Positions 6,427-8,840 of a stretch of DNA of 8,840 nt are shown in pieces. The DNA comes from Paracoccaceae bacterium (lineage in GTDB: Bacteria; Pseudomonadota; Alphaproteobacteria; Rhodobacterales; Rhodobacteraceae). The notes under the pieces were generated by a model that saw only the letters and a list, made by a program, of their open reading frames with translations, was not told the origin of the DNA and did not search any database. Position numbers and translations under genes: made by a program. The stretch is taken from NCBI GenBank assembly GCA_003511785.1, contig DOIS01000200.1:1-8840 (forward strand), read 5' to 3'. Numbering within the stretch: position 1 is the stretch's first letter; each line of letters starts with the position of its first letter.

Positions 6427-7761
6427 ATGACGGATCTCTATCAGTCACAGCGCGCGATGCGCCAGATGCGGCAACAGGCCCTGCAACGGGGCGTGGTGGC
6501 CATTCTCGACGTGGGAACGTCCAAGATCGCTTGCCTGGTGCTGCGCTTCGACGGCTCGGCGCGTCTGAGCGAGGACAATTCCATCGGCTCGCTGCCCGGC
6601 CAGAGCGGGTTCCGCGTGGTCGGCGCGGCCACGACCCGCTCGCGCGGGGTGCGCTTCGGCGAGATCACCGCCATGCAGGAAACCGAGCGCGCCATCCGCA
6701 CCGCGATTCAGGCAGCGCAGAAAATGGCCGAGGTGCGGGTCGATCACGTCATCGCCTGTTTCTCGGGCGCCAACCCGCGCTCCTACGGGCTGGCGGCCAA
6801 CGTCGCCCTGGCAGGCCAGGTCGTCACCGAACACGAGGTCGCCCGGGTGCTGTCGGCCTGCGAGGTGCCCGATTACGGGCCGGGCCGCGAGGTGTTGCAC
6901 GCCCAGCCGGTGAATTTCGCGCTGGATCATCGCTCGGGGCTGAGCGATCCGCGCGGGCAGTTGGGCCAGGAGCTGTCGGTGGACATGCACATGCTCACGG
7001 TTGATGCGGATGCGATCCAGAACCTGGTGCATTGTGTGAAGCGCTGCGACCTGGAGCTCGCGGGGATCGCCTCGTCGGGCTATGTCTCGGGCATCTCGGC
7101 GCTGGTCGAGGACGAGCAGGAACTGGGCGCAGCCTGCATCGACATGGGAGGGGGCTCCACCTCGGTGTCGATCTTCATGAAGAAGCATATGATCTTCGCC
7201 GACAGCGTGCGGATGGGCGGGCATCACGTGACCAGCGACATTTCCATGGGGCTGAGCGTGCCCATGGCCACCGCGGAACGGATCAAGACCTTCTACGGCG
7301 GTGTCCATGCCACCGGCATGGACGATCGCGAGATGATCGAGATCGGCGGGGATACCGGCGACTGGGAACACGACCGGCGCACGGTCAGCCGCGCCGAGCT
7401 GATCGGCATCATGCGCCCCCGGGTCGAGGAGATTCTGGAAGAGGTGCGCGCCCGGCTCGACGCGGCGGGGTTCGATCACCTGCCCAGCCAGCAGATCGTG
7501 CTGACCGGCGGCGGCAGCCAGATCCTCGGGCTCGACGGGCTGGCCAGCCGCATCCTGGGCCAGCAGGTGCGGTTGGGCCGGCCGCTGCGCGTGCATGGGC
7601 TCCCGCAGGCTGCCACCGGGCCGGCCTTTGCCGGGGCGGTCGGGCTGAGCCTGTTCGCCGCGCACCCGCAGGATGAATGGTGGGATTTCGAGATCCCGGT
7701 GGACCGTTACCCGGGGCAATCGCTGTGGCGCGCGGTGAAATGGTTCCGCGACAACTGGTAA
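6427..7761 (+). CDS. ftsA: FtsA, actin-like membrane anchor of FtsZ
   Basis: A 444-residue actin-fold ATPase that tethers FtsZ filaments to the inner membrane and recruits later divisome proteins. Seen: phosphate-1 loop AILDVGTSKIA (25-35), domain 1C in the region after it, phosphate-2 CIDMGGGSTSVSIF (237-250), the adenosine loop IVLTGGGSQILGL (357-369), and a C-terminal amphipathic helix SLWRAVKWFRDNW (432-444), the membrane-targeting sequence. The N-terminus has about 20 extra residues before the first loop (YQSQRAMRQMRQQALQRG), a feature I recall from Rhodobacterales FtsA. Starts at GTG 6424 and ATG 6427 differ by one residue; I choose ATG. GGGAG (6409-6413) is somewhat far from either. 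It follows the ftsQ stop by three bases. Two hairpins directly after the stop suggest that most transcripts end here. Confidence 0.97.
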   Translation: MTDLYQSQRAMRQMRQQALQRGVVAILDVGTSKIACLVLRFDGSARLSEDNSIGSLPGQSGFRVVGAATTRSRGVRFGEITAMQETERAIRTAIQAAQKMAEVRVDHVIACFSGANPRSYGLAANVALAGQVVTEHEVARVLSACEVPDYGPGREVLHAQPVNFALDHRSGLSDPRGQLGQELSVDMHMLTVDADAIQNLVHCVKRCDLELAGIASSGYVSGISALVEDEQELGAACIDMGGGSTSVSIFMKKHMIFADSVRMGGHHVTSDISMGLSVPMATAERIKTFYGGVHATGMDDREMIEIGGDTGDWEHDRRTVSRAELIGIMRPRVEEILEEVRARLDAAGFDHLPSQQIVLTGGGSQILGLDGLASRILGQQVRLGRPLRVHGLPQAATGPAFAGAVGLSLFAAHPQDEWWDFEIPVDRYPGQSLWRAVKWFRDNW

Positions 7762-7768
7762 GGGGGCG

Positions 7769-7816
7769 CAAAATTTCTCTTCGAAATTTTGGCCAAAAGT
7801 TTCGATGAAACTTTTG
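7769..7816. terminator. Tandem AT-rich hairpins after ftsA
   Basis: The first stem is CAAAATTTC (7769-7777) with GAAATTTTG (7783-7791), 9 perfect pairs, loop TCTTC. The second is CAAAAGTTTC (7794-7803) with GAAACTTTTG (7807-7816), 10 perfect pairs, loop GAT. They are two bases apart and start 8 bases after the ftsA stop. In DNA this GC-rich, two perfect A/T-dominated stems are striking. Runs of four T lie within the 3' arms, so they can act as terminators in either direction, though no separate long T run follows. Alternatives are an mRNA 3' stabiliser or a repeat family. Confidence 0.55.
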
Positions 7817-8026
7817 CACGGGTGACATTGCCCTGCGCAAGGGTTAGGATTTCGGTACTCGCACGTCAGAGGCGGGGCAGATGCGGGCCGAGCAGCCCCC
7901 GACCAGATCGACCTGAATGCGCAACCGGCCTCGCGGCGGACCGGGCGACCTTTTCTTGTGTGTTGGGTGCGACTGTCTGCTAGATCGGGTGGTTTCGGCG
8001 AAATCCCGCAGGACACCCCCTATTTG

Positions 8027-8064
8027 ACCCCATATTTTGGGGTTTTCACGTGTTTTTTTCGTGA
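8027..8064 (+). promoter_or_regulatory. Inverted repeats upstream of ftsZ
   Basis: ACCCCA (8027-8032) and TGGGGT (8038-8043) form a perfect 6-pair inverted repeat with a TATTT spacer, followed by TTTT (8043-8046). Next to it TCACG (8046-8050) and CGTGA (8060-8064) form a second inverted repeat around a spacer with seven T; CACGTG (8047-8052) is itself palindromic. These could be operator half-sites or a hairpin with T runs acting as an attenuator. The -35-like TTGACC shares bases with the first arm, so binding there would affect a promoter. All of this is inference from symmetry. Confidence 0.35.
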
Positions 8065-8089
8065 CGGTCCGGTCGCATCGCGGTAAGAC
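8061..8089 (+). promoter_or_regulatory. ftsZ: Candidate ftsZ promoter
   Basis: GTGACG (8061-8066) is separated by 17 bases from TAAGAC (8084-8089), a fair housekeeping-type match at the ideal distance. Transcription would begin near 8096 and leave a leader of about 53 bases. The -10 match is weak (about 3 of 6), so this is one candidate among several. Confidence 0.25.
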
Positions 8090-8109
8090 TTGGGGGACAG
8101 GCAGAAAAA

Positions 8110-8123
8110 CCCGCGAATGCGGG
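8110..8123 (+). promoter_or_regulatory. ftsZ: GC hairpin in the ftsZ leader
   Basis: CCCGC (8110-8114) pairs with GCGGG (8119-8123) around GAAT. It lies between two A-rich runs (8105-8109 and 8129-8133) and ends 11 bases before the ftsZ ribosome-binding site. Such a hairpin flanked by single-stranded A-rich stretches could tune translation or decay of ftsZ mRNA. No T run follows, so it is not a terminator. Confidence 0.35.
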
Positions 8124-8148
8124 GGCGCAAAAACAGGCGGACCAACCG

Positions 8149-8840
8149 ATGACACTCAATCTCTCGATGCCCGGTCAGACCGAGCTGAAACCCCGTATCA
8201 CCGTGTTCGGCGTCGGCGGCGCCGGGGGCAACGCGGTCAACAACATGATCGAGAAGGCGCTGGAAGGCGTCGATTTCGTCGTGGCCAATACCGACGCCCA
8301 GGCGCTTCAGCAATCCACCGCGCCGAACCGCATCCAACTGGGCGTGAAGGTGACCGAGGGGCTGGGCGCCGGCGCTCGGGCCACGGTGGGCGCGGCCGCC
8401 GCCGAGGAGAGCATCGAGCAGATCGTCGATCACCTTGCCGGTGCGCATATGTGCTTCATCACCGCCGGCATGGGCGGCGGCACCGGCACCGGGGCGGCCC
8501 CGATCATCGCCCAGGCCGCCCGCGAACTGGGCGTGCTGACCGTCGGCGTCGTGACCAAGCCGTTCCAGTTCGAGGGCGCCAAGCGGATGCGCCAGGCCGA
8601 GGACGGCGTGGACGCGCTTCAGAAGGTGGTCGATACCCTCATCATCATTCCCAACCAGAACCTGTTCCGCCTGGCCAACGAGAAGACGACCTTCACCGAG
8701 GCGTTCAGCATGGCCGACGACGTGCTCTACCAGGGCGTCAAGGGCGTGACCGACCTGATGGTGCGCCCGGGCCTCATCAACCTCGACTTCGCCGATGTGC
8801 GTGCCGTGATGGACGAGATGGGCAAGGCGATGATGGGCAC
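8149..8840 (+). CDS. ftsZ: FtsZ, tubulin-like division GTPase (5' part)
   Basis: The first 230 codons are present and the gene runs off the window end. FtsZ polymerises with GTP at midcell into the ring that organises division. Seen: the GTP-binding GVGGAGGNAVN (21-31), ANTDAQAL (46-53), the tubulin signature GGGTGTG (109-115), PFQFEGAKRMRQAE (138-151), and the T7 synergy loop NLDFADV (211-217) that completes the active site of the next subunit. The protein opens with MTLNLSMPGQ, a short N-terminus typical of alphaproteobacterial FtsZ. The ATG at 8149 has AGGCGG 8 bases upstream. The frame stays open to the end and the sequence is intact as far as seen; the C-terminal linker and the peptide that binds FtsA are not in the window. 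Confidence 0.98.
   Translation, partial: MTLNLSMPGQTELKPRITVFGVGGAGGNAVNNMIEKALEGVDFVVANTDAQALQQSTAPNRIQLGVKVTEGLGAGARATVGAAAAEESIEQIVDHLAGAHMCFITAGMGGGTGTGAAPIIAQAARELGVLTVGVVTKPFQFEGAKRMRQAEDGVDALQKVVDTLIIIPNQNLFRLANEKTTFTEAFSMADDVLYQGVKGVTDLMVRPGLINLDFADVRAVMDEMGKAMMG

Larger units (their letters stand above)
7817..8148 (+). promoter_or_regulatory. Gene-free ftsZ upstream region
   Basis: No credible gene is seen in these 332 bases; a 64-codon frame at 7789-7983 starts inside a hairpin and lacks any known domain. A hairpin just after ftsA and the following distance suggest that ftsZ has its own promoter(s) here. An imperfect stem can form at about 7986-8009 (CGGG, TTTC with GAAA, CCCG). 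A strong -35-like TTGACC (8024-8029) overlaps a hairpin described separately but has no good -10 at 16-18 bases. I see no TTAA-N7-TTAA (CtrA box) and no GANTC in the stretch. AGGCGG (8135-8140), 8 bases before the ATG, is the ribosome-binding site. Confidence 0.6.

Noticed and set aside
7789..7983. A 64-codon plus-strand frame between ftsA and ftsZ
   Set aside because: Its start lies within the stem-loops after ftsA, it lacks a ribosome-binding site, and the peptide has no recognisable feature.

Overview
The window is a high-GC stretch of a division and cell wall (dcw) cluster. Gene order and protein sequences point to an alphaproteobacterium of the Rhodobacterales (Roseobacter/Rhodobacter type). 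Order on the + strand: end of ftsW, murG, murC, two small membrane protein genes of the DUF2484 type, murB, ddl, ftsQ, ftsA, start of ftsZ. All genes read in the same direction and no credible gene lies on the other strand.

Region 1 (1-2721) carries the 3' end of ftsW, then murG and murC, which overlap by four bases (ATGA). Region 2 (2722-3600) is the least standard part. A GC-rich hairpin with a short T run starts at the murC stop. Two overlapping small genes for hydrophobic proteins of 82 and 84 residues follow; they resemble each other and look like an old tandem duplication. After them come about 295 bases without a gene, rich in hairpins. Region 3 (3601-7761) is murB, ddl, ftsQ and ftsA; ddl and ftsQ overlap by 13 bases and ftsQ and ftsA nearly abut. 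Region 4 is a 387-base gap with two AT-rich hairpins just after ftsA and probably the ftsZ promoter(s) and leader, followed by the first 230 codons of ftsZ, cut by the window end.

The genes work together as follows. MurB and MurC act early in the cytoplasmic pathway to the UDP-MurNAc peptide. Ddl supplies D-Ala-D-Ala. MurG makes lipid II. FtsW polymerises lipid II at the septum. FtsQ is the divisome scaffold, FtsA anchors FtsZ filaments to the membrane, and FtsZ forms the ring. The two DUF2484-type proteins have no function I can assign; their position inside the cluster suggests, but does not prove, an envelope role.

I do not see a mobile element with a transposase, CRISPR array, tRNA or rRNA. 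Most of the window is a conventional dcw cluster; the points worth a second look are the paired small membrane proteins and the structured gaps around them and before ftsZ.
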